Assembly: GCA_004379135.1 (NCBI GenBank)
Contig: NBNI01000007.1
Span: 228,501 to 292,500 of the forward strand
Direction: 5' to 3'
Length of the DNA stretch: 64,000 nucleotides
From: Acidimicrobiales bacterium mtb01
Lineage (GTDB): Bacteria; Actinomycetota; Acidimicrobiia; Acidimicrobiales; Ilumatobacteraceae
Part shown: positions 46,007-52,273 of the stretch, piece by piece
Layout: every line of letters starts with the position of its first letter
How positions within the stretch are numbered: the first letter of the stretch is position 1
The notes under the pieces: generated by a model
Told to the model about the DNA's origin: nothing
The model's database searches: none
What the model saw: only the letters and a program-made list of their open reading frames with translations
Position numbers and translations under genes: made by a program

Positions 46007-47106
46007 CATCGGCGCGTCGGTTGGCCATCGAGGCCCTGGCCCGGATCGAGGACGGCGGCGCGTACGCGAATCTCGTGCTGCCGTCGATGTTGCGCACGTC
46101 GACGCTGTCCGAGGCCGATCGGCGCTTCGCCACCGAACTCGTCTACGGCACCACGCGTATGCGTCGCGCCTGCGATGCGGTGGTCGATCGTTTCGTCACC
46201 AAGGAGCCCGATGCGGTCACTCGCCGTGTGCTGCGTCTCGGTGCCTACCAACTCGTGTTCGCCGGAGTTCCCGACCACGCCGCGGTATCGGCCTCGGTGG
46301 ATCTGGCGCCGCGATCCACCCGGTCGTTCGTGAACGCCGTGCTCCGACGGGTCGCCCGCACTCCGATGGTGTGGCCCGACGAGCCGACTCGTCTGTCGTA
46401 TCCCGACTGGATCGTCCACGTGTTCGAACGAGAGATGCCGGGCGAGGCGACGAGGGCTCTCGAGCACATGAACACCGCTCCACCGGTCACTCGGCGCGAC
46501 GATGGTTACGTCCAGGATCGCGCGAGCCAGATGGTGGTCGACGTCGTGGCTGCGCAGCCTCACGAGAAGGTGCTCGACGTGTGCGCCGGACCCGGCGGAA
46601 AGACCACCGGCCTGGCCGCGTCGGGTGCGCTCGTGATCGGAGCCGACGTCAACACGACGCGTGCAACGCTGGTCGCGCGCAACGCGCGGCAGCTCCGTCG
46701 GAACGTTCCGGTGGTGGTGGCCGACGGTCGACGGCCGCCGTTCGCGCCGGGAGCCTTCGATTGCGTCCTCGTCGACGCACCGTGCTCGGGCCTGGGCGCT
46801 CTGCGCCGGCGTCCCGACGCGCGTTGGCGCATCACGCCCGACGACATCGACGACCTGATCGAGTTGCAGCGGTCGATCCTCGCCGCATCGGCCGACCTGG
46901 TGGCGCCGGGTGGACGCCTGGTGTACAGCGTGTGCACCATCACGGCATCCGAATCCATCGACCATGCCACGCCCGTCGGATTCGTGATCGACGATTCCGA
47001 ATTGCCCGAACCGTGGCAACGATTCGGCGGCGGGCACCGGCTGCTGCCGCACGTGTCCGACACCGACGGCATGGTGGTCGTCCGGTACCGTCGAGCGCAT
47101 GGCTGA
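46003..47106 (+). CDS. rsmB: 16S rRNA (cytosine-967 C5)-methyltransferase
   Basis: A 367-residue NusB-fold plus methyltransferase protein (Sun/Fmu). Residues 1-about 130 form the NusB-like RNA-binding domain. The SAM site is VLDVCAGPGGKTTGLAA near residue 190. The two cysteines of m5C enzymes are C261 in VDAPCSGLGALRRRPD and the nucleophile C311 in VYSVCTI. Shorter than E. coli RsmB (429) but usual for actinobacteria is longer, so the compact N-terminal region is mildly atypical. GTG 46003 overlaps fmt; the end overlaps the MogA-like gene by 8 bases. Confidence 0.92.
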   Translation: MTSARRLAIEALARIEDGGAYANLVLPSMLRTSTLSEADRRFATELVYGTTRMRRACDAVVDRFVTKEPDAVTRRVLRLGAYQLVFAGVPDHAAVSASVDLAPRSTRSFVNAVLRRVARTPMVWPDEPTRLSYPDWIVHVFEREMPGEATRALEHMNTAPPVTRRDDGYVQDRASQMVVDVVAAQPHEKVLDVCAGPGGKTTGLAASGALVIGADVNTTRATLVARNARQLRRNVPVVVADGRRPPFAPGAFDCVLVDAPCSGLGALRRRPDARWRITPDDIDDLIELQRSILAASADLVAPGGRLVYSVCTITASESIDHATPVGFVIDDSELPEPWQRFGGGHRLLPHVSDTDGMVVVRYRRAHG

Positions 47107-47572
47107 CCTGCTCGCCAAGGTTCTCACCGTGAGCGACGGTGTCGTGCACGGTACGCGTGACGATCTGTCCGGAGCGGCGCTCGCCGATGCGCTCACCGCG
47201 GCCGGGTTCACCGTCGTCGAACGTGCTCTCACCGCCGACGGTGCCGATGAAGTGGCCGCGGCGCTCATCGGTCTCTGCGACGGATTCGCCGGCCTGGTCG
47301 TCACCACTGGTGGTACGGGGTTCGCGCCGCGCGATCAGACACCCGAAGGAACGCGCCGCGTCATCGAGCGCGAGGCTCCCGGCCTGGCCGAAGCGATGCG
47401 GTTGGTGAGTCCGCTCGGTCGGCTGTCGCGGGGCATCGCCGGTGTTCGGGGGCGGACGATCGTGTGCAACACGCCGGGTTCGCCCAAGGGTTGCGTCGAA
47501 CAGATCAACGCGATCGTCGACGTTCTGCCGCACGCCGTTCGTCTCTTGGCCGAAACTCCCACGAATCACTGA
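47099..47572 (+). CDS. MogA/MoaB-like molybdopterin-binding domain protein
   Basis: A 157-residue MoCF-biosynthesis fold protein. VLTVSDGVVHGTRDDLSG (residues 8-25), GLVVTTGGTGFAPRDQTPEG near 64-83 (with the GGTG and RDxTPE signature), and VCNTPGSPKGCVEQI near 122 match MogA/MoaB, which adenylate molybdopterin. Relatives of this fold also occur in CinA. No other molybdenum-cofactor gene is in the window, and it is translationally tied to rsmB, so a moonlighting or alternative role cannot be excluded. Confidence 0.85.
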   Translation: MADLLAKVLTVSDGVVHGTRDDLSGAALADALTAAGFTVVERALTADGADEVAAALIGLCDGFAGLVVTTGGTGFAPRDQTPEGTRRVIEREAPGLAEAMRLVSPLGRLSRGIAGVRGRTIVCNTPGSPKGCVEQINAIVDVLPHAVRLLAETPTNH

Positions 47573-47584
47573 AGGCCCGTCCGG

Positions 47585-47590
47585 TAGCGT
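47585..47590 (+). promoter_or_regulatory. putative -10 element upstream of hisG
   Basis: TAGCGT lies 8 bases before the hisG GTG in the 26-base gap after the MogA-like gene. No Shine-Dalgarno sequence is seen. Confidence 0.4.
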
Positions 47591-47598
47591 TCGACACC

Positions 47599-48471
47599 GT
47601 GCTACGGCTCGTCGTTCCCAAGGGTTCGCTGGAGAAGGCCACCTTCGATCTGTTCGAGGCGGCCGATCTGCCCATTCGCCGTTCGTCGAGCGTCGACTAC
47701 AAGGCGAGCATCGATGACCCGCGCATCGCCGAGGTGCGCATCCTGCGCCCGCAGGAGATTCCGCAGTACGTGGCCGAGGGACTGTTCGACATCGGCATCA
47801 CCGGTCGCGACTGGGTCGAAGAGACCCAGAGCGAGGTGCAGAGCCTCGGTGAATTGAAGTACTCGAAGGCCACGTCCGATCCGGTGAAGGTGGTCGTCGC
47901 GGTGGCCGGCGACTCCAAGGCCTCGTCGGTGGCCGACCTGCCGCAAGGCGTGCGCGTGAGCACCGAGTATCCGGACCTCACCAAGCGCTTCTTCGCCTCT
48001 CGTGGCATCGACGCCGATGTTCGACTGTCGTACGGCGCGTCGGAGGCCAAGATTCCCGACATCGCCGACTGCATCGTCGACATCACCGAGACGGGTCGCG
48101 CGTTGCGGGCGGCCGGCCTGCGCGTGATCGACACCATGCTCGTGTCGTACACCGAGATGATCGCCAATCCGAAGGCCTACGCCGACCCGGCCAAACGCCA
48201 TGCGATGGGTCAATTGATGACGCTGCTGCTCGGAACCCTCGACGCGCGCGGCAAGGTGCTCGTGAAGTTGAACGTGGGGGCCGACGATCTGGCCAAGGTG
48301 CTGGCGGTGCTGCCCTCGGCCAAGTCGCCCACCATCAGCGAGTTGGCCGGTGGCGGTTACGCCGTCGAGTCGGTGGTCGAGAAGCGCTCGATCAACACGC
48401 TCATTCCGGCACTCAAGGATGCTGGAGCGTCCGATCTGCTCGAGATCCCGATCTCCAAGATCGTCGCCTGA
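47599..48471 (+). CDS. hisG: ATP phosphoribosyltransferase, long form
   Basis: A 290-residue enzyme for the first step of histidine synthesis, joining ATP and PRPP. Visible are LVVPKGSLEKAT at the N-terminus, DIGITGRDWVEE near residue 64, and the PRPP region IADCIVDITETGRALRAAGL near 153, split at the ETG turn. The C-terminal domain (about 210-290, including LVKLNV and the ACT-like fold) is the histidine-feedback domain of the long HisG class, so no HisZ is needed. No other his gene is in the window; hisE and hisI would be expected nearby in many actinobacteria. Confidence 0.94.
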   Translation: MLRLVVPKGSLEKATFDLFEAADLPIRRSSSVDYKASIDDPRIAEVRILRPQEIPQYVAEGLFDIGITGRDWVEETQSEVQSLGELKYSKATSDPVKVVVAVAGDSKASSVADLPQGVRVSTEYPDLTKRFFASRGIDADVRLSYGASEAKIPDIADCIVDITETGRALRAAGLRVIDTMLVSYTEMIANPKAYADPAKRHAMGQLMTLLLGTLDARGKVLVKLNVGADDLAKVLAVLPSAKSPTISELAGGGYAVESVVEKRSINTLIPALKDAGASDLLEIPISKIVA

Positions 48472-48472
48472 C

Positions 48473-48679
48473 ATGGCGGTGCGGCGCGGGGTCGTTGTCG
48501 AGTTCGACGCGCATGTCGGGTTGGGTGTGGTCGAGGCCGACGGCGAGCGCATTCCGTTCCATTGCGTGGAGATCGCCGACGGGTCGCGGAATGTGGTGGT
48601 GGGGGAGTCGGTGGAGTTCGAAGTGCGCGAGAAGTTCTCCCGCCCCGAAGCCTTCACCATCTGTCGATCTGGTGACTGA
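48473..48679 (+). CDS. cold-shock-domain-like small protein
   Basis: A 68-residue OB-fold-like protein. GVVVEFDAHVGLGVVEADG and IPFHCVEIADGSRNVVVGESV (separated by two residues) follow the cold-shock-domain pattern: beta-1, the RNP1-like GLGVV and the RNP2-like IPFHC, then the ADGSR turn. The aromatic residues of RNP1 in classical CspA (KGFGFI) are missing, which suggests weaker or different nucleic-acid binding. It starts two bases after hisG. The frame extends upstream into hisG, but only this part has family character. Confidence 0.75.
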   Translation: MAVRRGVVVEFDAHVGLGVVEADGERIPFHCVEIADGSRNVVVGESVEFEVREKFSRPEAFTICRSGD

Positions 48680-48708
48680 CCCCGTGGATCTGGTGACTGA
48701 AAGTCACC
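48666..48708. repeat. direct repeat plus perfect hairpin in a convergent intergenic region
   Basis: GATCTGGTGACTGA occurs at 48666-48679 (containing the cold-shock gene's stop) and again at 48687-48700. The second copy forms a perfect 7-bp hairpin, GGTGACT (48692-48698), loop GAA, AGTCACC (48702-48708). A weaker inverted pair, GCACC (48726-48730) and GGTGC (48760-48764), follows. Lying between convergent genes, these may end transcription in both directions, but no T-run is present. Confidence 0.6.
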
Positions 48709-48765
48709 GCATAGGTGACGAAGTCGCACCAGATTCCGGCCAGATGCCGGCTCGGTTCCGGTGCG

Positions 48766-49095
48766 TCAGCCCTTGATCTGCACGAAGGCCAGGCGGATGT
48801 TGCTGAGCGCGTCGCCGAGAACGGCGGCGTCGGGGCCCAGGCGATCGCCGAGCCCATCCACCAGGCAGGCCAGGGCGTCGATCGAGAGCGCGGCCGCGGC
48901 CAGATCGGGTGGTGACGCCGTGAGATGGATGGCGGCCAACTCGTAGAGCCCCATCGCGTGGTTCACGACGACAACCTCGGCCGGCACCTCGGCCAGGCGA
49001 CGACGGGCCTCGGCCAGGGCTTCCATCGATTCCTCGAGCTGCGAATCGTCGGGTTCGGGTCCGGTCGAGAAGGGGTGGGAATCGGCGGTCGTCAT
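48766..49095 (-). CDS. DUF1844 family protein
   Basis: A 109-residue acidic helical protein. The C-terminal half (ELAAIHLTASPPDLAAAALS, then IDALACLVDGLGDRLGPDA and DALSNIRLAFVQ) follows the DUF1844 pattern of two helices with a conserved IDALAGLV-type core. In actinobacteria DUF1844 genes lie next to and divergent from infC, as here, which supports the call. No catalytic motif is visible and function is unknown. It diverges from infC across a 179-base leader. Confidence 0.75.
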   Translation of the reverse strand: MTTADSHPFSTGPEPDDSQLEESMEALAEARRRLAEVPAEVVVVNHAMGLYELAAIHLTASPPDLAAAALSIDALACLVDGLGDRLGPDAAVLGDALSNIRLAFVQIKG

Positions 49096-49117
49096 GGGTT
49101 TTGCCTCGTCGGGCGGT

Positions 49118-49274
49118 TACCCTACAAGGCCACAACTCAAGCGAAGTGGGGTTCGCCCCCACCTGACCACGACCAGCGTGCGTCAGGTCAGTCTGAGCGA
49201 GCGCTGCTCGCCTCCGATCGGCTTCGCGTCGTCCGATCTAGGGAGGCAAACCCTTTGCACAAGAGAGAGCAGCC
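49118..49274 (+). promoter_or_regulatory. structured leader upstream of infC
   Basis: After a possible -10 (TACCCT, 49118-49123), the leader contains successive perfect hairpins: GTGGGG/CCCCAC (49146-49162), CCTGAC/GTCAGG (49162-49167 with 49182-49187), GCGAGC/GCTCGC (49197-49211) and GATCGG/CCGATC (49216-49238). A purine-rich GGGAGG (49241-49246) and GAGAGAG (49263-49269) follow, then the ATA start. This looks like a ribosomal-protein-type leader controlling infC-rpmI-rplT; the ligand (L20 or IF3) is inference. Confidence 0.6.
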
Positions 49275-49895
49275 ATAGCACCGCCGCAGAACGAACCTCG
49301 CTACAACGAACGCATCCGCGCCCGTGAAGTGAGGGTGATCGGCCCCGACGGAGCCCAGTTCGGCATCAAGCCTCTTCCCGAGGCGCTGAGCCTGGCTCGT
49401 GAACTCGACCTCGACTTGGTCGAAGTGGCCCCCACGGCCACACCGCCGGTGTGTCGCATCATGGATTACGGCAAGTTCCGCTACGAGGAGAGCCAGCGTC
49501 TGCGCGAAGCGCGCAAGAAGGCATCGCAGGTGACGGTGAAGGAAGTCAAGTTCCGACCCAAGATCGGAAAGGGTGACTTCGACACCAAGGTTCGTCACGT
49601 GCAGGAGTTCCTCGAAGACGGCCACAAGGTGAAGGTGACGTTGCAGTTCCGTGGCCGCGAGATGGCTCACCCCGAACTGGGCAGCAAGATCCTGGATGGT
49701 GTGCTCGAACAAGTCGGTTCCATCGCCAAGGTGGAGACGCAGGCGCGACTCGAAGGTCGCAACATGACTCTCGTGCTCATCCCCGACAAGAAGCCCGTCG
49801 CCAAGAAGACCAACAAGTCCGAAGCGCCGGTTTCGACGAACTCCGAACCAGTCACCGAACCAGTCACTGAACCAGCCCCACAAACAGCAGAGTGA
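49275..49895 (+). CDS. infC: translation initiation factor IF-3, starting at ATA
   Basis: A 206-residue factor that keeps the 30S subunit free and proofreads the start codon. The conserved N-terminal domain motif YNERIRAREVRVIGPDG lies upstream of the first GTG (49329), so translation must begin earlier; the only suitable codon is ATA 49275, preceded by GAGAGAG. IF-3 discriminates against such starts, which underlies its known autoregulation. Later parts are VEVAPTATPPVCRIMDYGKF, the linker helix, and the C-terminal domain to about 170, then an EPVTEPVTEP-rich tail encoded by a 12-base near-repeat. Forms an operon with rpmI and rplT. Confidence 0.93.
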   Translation: MAPPQNEPRYNERIRAREVRVIGPDGAQFGIKPLPEALSLARELDLDLVEVAPTATPPVCRIMDYGKFRYEESQRLREARKKASQVTVKEVKFRPKIGKGDFDTKVRHVQEFLEDGHKVKVTLQFRGREMAHPELGSKILDGVLEQVGSIAKVETQARLEGRNMTLVLIPDKKPVAKKTNKSEAPVSTNSEPVTEPVTEPAPQTAE

Positions 49896-49902
49896 GGAAG
49901 CA

Positions 49903-50100
49903 ATGCCCAAGATGAAGACCAGCAAGACGGCCGCCAAGCGGTTCCGCAAGACCGGAACCGGCAAGTTGCGCCGCCTCCAGCAGAACCGCCAGCACCTCTT
50001 TGAGAAGAAGCCGTCCACCCGCACCCGTCGTCTCGACGGCATGGTCGACGTCCACTCCGGCGACGAGAAGAAGATCAAGCGTCTTCTCGCCGAGCGCTGA
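49903..50100 (+). CDS. rpmI: 50S ribosomal protein L35
   Basis: A 65-residue, very basic protein of the large subunit. PKMKTSKTAAKRFRKTGTGK (residues 2-21) is the family signature, followed by LRRLQQNRQHLFEKKPSTR. GAGGAAG directly upstream is a good ribosome site with normal spacing. The infC-rpmI-rplT order is almost universal in bacteria. Confidence 0.97.
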   Translation: MPKMKTSKTAAKRFRKTGTGKLRRLQQNRQHLFEKKPSTRTRRLDGMVDVHSGDEKKIKRLLAER

Positions 50101-50144
50101 GCAGTTCCGTCCCGTCGTCCCCCATCGAGTAAAGGAAAGTCGAA

Positions 50145-50501
50145 ATGGCCAGAGTCAAGCGTTCGGTCAACGCCAAGAAGAAGCGCCGCCAGGTTCTTGA
50201 GCGCGCCAAGGGCTACTACGGCAACAAGAGCCGTTCGGTCCGCGCCGCCAACGAGCAGGTGATGAAGTCGGGGCAGTACGCGTTCCGCGACCGCCGCGCG
50301 AAGAAGGGTGAGTTCCGTCGTCTGTGGATCCAGCGCATCAACGCGGCCTGCCGTCTGAACGACATCAGCTACTCGCGTTTCATCGCCGGCCTCAACGCCG
50401 CTGGCATCTCAGTCGACCGCAAGATCCTCGCCGATCTCGCCGTCACCGATGCGGCCGCCTTCTCCAAGTTGGTGGCCACCGCCAAGGCTGCCCTTGGCTG
50501 A
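50145..50501 (+). CDS. rplT: 50S ribosomal protein L20
   Basis: A 118-residue basic protein needed early in 50S assembly, binding 23S r[23 protein letters not shown] (2-21), [17 protein letters not shown] and [20 protein letters not shown], with the INAACRLND block near 65, are all typical. An AAAGGAAAG ribosome site lies 5-13 bases upstream. In several phyla L20 represses this operon by binding its leader; a structured leader exists here before infC. Confidence 0.97.
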   Translation: MARVKRSVNAKKKRRQVLERAKGYYGNKSRSVRAANEQVMKSGQYAFRDRRAKKGEFRRLWIQRINAACRLNDISYSRFIAGLNAAGISVDRKILADLAVTDAAAFSKLVATAKAALG

Positions 50502-50504
50502 CGT

Positions 50505-51263
50505 GTGAGCACCGGTCTCGGTCTCACCAACCAGCACGTTCAACGACTGCGGCGCCTGATCGGGCGCCGCAGTTCGCGTATCGAGGAGAACGCGCTCGTG
50601 ATCGACGGGCCCGTTCTCGTCGCTGAAGCCGTCGCGGCCGGTCTCGAATTCGAGGCCCAGTTCCTCGCGCCCGACGCGCCGCCCGTGCCGGGCGCGGGCA
50701 CCGTGCATCGTCTCGCCGATGGCGTCCTCGAGAAAGTGGCCGACACCGAGTCGCCCAACGGAATCGTGGCCATCGCCCGCCGTCGATCGAGCAGTTCCGA
50801 TGTTCTCGCCACCGCCTCGTTCGTGGTGGTGGCCGACGGTGTGGCCGACCCGGGCAATCTCGGAACCATCATGCGTTCGGCCGAGGCGGCCGGTGCCGAT
50901 GCACTCGTGATCACCGCCGGAACCGTCGATCCGACCAATCCCAAATGCGTTCGAGCCTCGGCGGGCTCGCTCTTTCGACTTCCGATGGTCGAGGTCGAGT
51001 CGATCGCAGCGATCGGATCGGGCCTGGTCATCGTAGGCACCTCGTCGCACGAGGGAGTCGACATGTGGTCGTTCGACTTCACGCGTCGGGTCGCGATCGT
51101 CGTCGGACGAGAAGCCCACGGAATGAGCTCCGATTCTCCGGTCGACGAGTGGGTGTCGATTCCGCAGACGGGCCGAACCGAAAGTCTGAACGTGGCCATG
51201 GCCGCGACGGTGCTGTGCTTCGAAGTTGCTCGTCAGCGCCGTGGTCGAAACGGTACGGTTTGA
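50505..51263 (+). CDS. TrmH/SpoU family RNA 2'-O-ribose methyltransferase
   Basis: A 252-residue SPOUT-class enzyme, probably acting on 23S rRNA. The N-terminal substrate-binding domain (LIGRRSSRIEENALVIDGP) precedes the knotted SAM-binding domain from about 100. Motif 1 is VADPGNLGTIMRSAEAAGA (motif with the conserved Asn-Xaa-Gly and Arg), motif 2 is IVVGREAHGMS near 202, and motif 3 is SIPQTGRTESLNVAMAATV near 223. Position between rplT and pheS is standard in actinobacteria. The exact modified nucleotide is unknown. Confidence 0.92.
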   Translation: MSTGLGLTNQHVQRLRRLIGRRSSRIEENALVIDGPVLVAEAVAAGLEFEAQFLAPDAPPVPGAGTVHRLADGVLEKVADTESPNGIVAIARRRSSSSDVLATASFVVVADGVADPGNLGTIMRSAEAAGADALVITAGTVDPTNPKCVRASAGSLFRLPMVEVESIAAIGSGLVIVGTSSHEGVDMWSFDFTRRVAIVVGREAHGMSSDSPVDEWVSIPQTGRTESLNVAMAATVLCFEVARQRRGRNGTV

Positions 51264-51270
51264 CCTGCCC

Positions 51271-52272
51271 ATGATCGCCGACATCGACGCCGCCCGCGCC
51301 GCCGCCGTGGCCCACATCGCCAGCGCGGCGACGGTCGACGATCTGCGCCGTCTGGACACCGAATTGCTCGGCAAGAAGGGGCCGCTCGCGCAGTTGAAGG
51401 CCGGACTCGGCAAGTTGGCCACGGTCGATGAGAAGAAGGCCATGGGCGCCGCCCTCAACGATGCGATGACCGCGGTGCAGACGGCCCTCGACGAGCGCCG
51501 CACCGTTCTGGCGCGAGCCGAACGGGACGTGCGGCTGACGGCCGAAGCACTCGACCTCACCGAATTCGTGAGGCCGCCCACGCGCGGTCGCGCCCACCTC
51601 GTGACCCAGGCGTGGGAGCGTCTCGAGGACGTGTTCGTGGGCCTCGGATTCCAGATCGCCGAAGGTCCCGAGGTCGAAACCGACTGGTACAACTTCGAAG
51701 CGCTCAACATGCCGCCGTCGCATCCGGCGCGCAGCATGCACGACACCTTCTACGTCGACCACGGCGCACCCGGGAGCACGGTGTTGCGCACGCACACGTC
51801 GCCGGTGCAGATCCGCGTGATGCAGGCCATCCAGCCGCCCATCTACATGGTGATGCCGGGCCGGGTGTTCCGCAACGAGACAACCGACGCCACGCACCTG
51901 GCCGTCTTCCACCAGATCGAGGGTCTCGTCATCGACCGTGGAATCACGCTGGCCGATCTGGCCGGCACGATCGACGCGTTCACCAAGGCGTTCTTCGGCA
52001 CCGAGTTCGGCAGCCGTCTGCGTCCGTCGTACTTCCCGTTCACCGAGCCATCGGCCGAATTCGACATCCGCACTCCGAAAGGCGACTGGCTCGAACTGGG
52101 CGGGTGCGGCATGGTGCACCCCAACGTCCTGCGCGCCGGCGGGCTCGACCCCGAGGAATGGAGCGGCTTCGCGTTCGGCTTCGGCATCGATCGCATGGCC
52201 AAGGAACGCCACGGCGTGGGCGACGTGCGCGAGATGTACACCAACGACATCCGGTTCATCGAGCAGTTCTGA
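51271..52272 (+). CDS. pheS: phenylalanyl-tRNA synthetase alpha subunit
   Basis: A 333-residue class II catalytic subunit. An N-terminal coiled coil (1-about 85, containing LDTELLGKKGPLAQL) binds tRNA-Phe. The catalytic core has motif 1 near GFQIAEGPEVETDWYNFEAL, motif 2 in PGRVFRNETTDATHLAVFHQ (split at the TDATH loop), and motif 3 in FAFGFGIDRMAKER near 305. ATG 51271 is chosen as the first start with a normal N-terminus, 7 bases after the methyltransferase stop. Works as (alpha-beta)2 with PheT. Confidence 0.95.
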   Translation: MIADIDAARAAAVAHIASAATVDDLRRLDTELLGKKGPLAQLKAGLGKLATVDEKKAMGAALNDAMTAVQTALDERRTVLARAERDVRLTAEALDLTEFVRPPTRGRAHLVTQAWERLEDVFVGLGFQIAEGPEVETDWYNFEALNMPPSHPARSMHDTFYVDHGAPGSTVLRTHTSPVQIRVMQAIQPPIYMVMPGRVFRNETTDATHLAVFHQIEGLVIDRGITLADLAGTIDAFTKAFFGTEFGSRLRPSYFPFTEPSAEFDIRTPKGDWLELGGCGMVHPNVLRAGGLDPEEWSGFAFGFGIDRMAKERHGVGDVREMYTNDIRFIEQF

Positions 52273-52273
52273 C

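Noticed and set aside
48726..48764. Rho-independent terminator for the DUF1844 gene
   Set aside because: The GCACC/GGTGC pair is short, far apart and not followed by a T-run on either strand, so it is described only as an inverted repeat.
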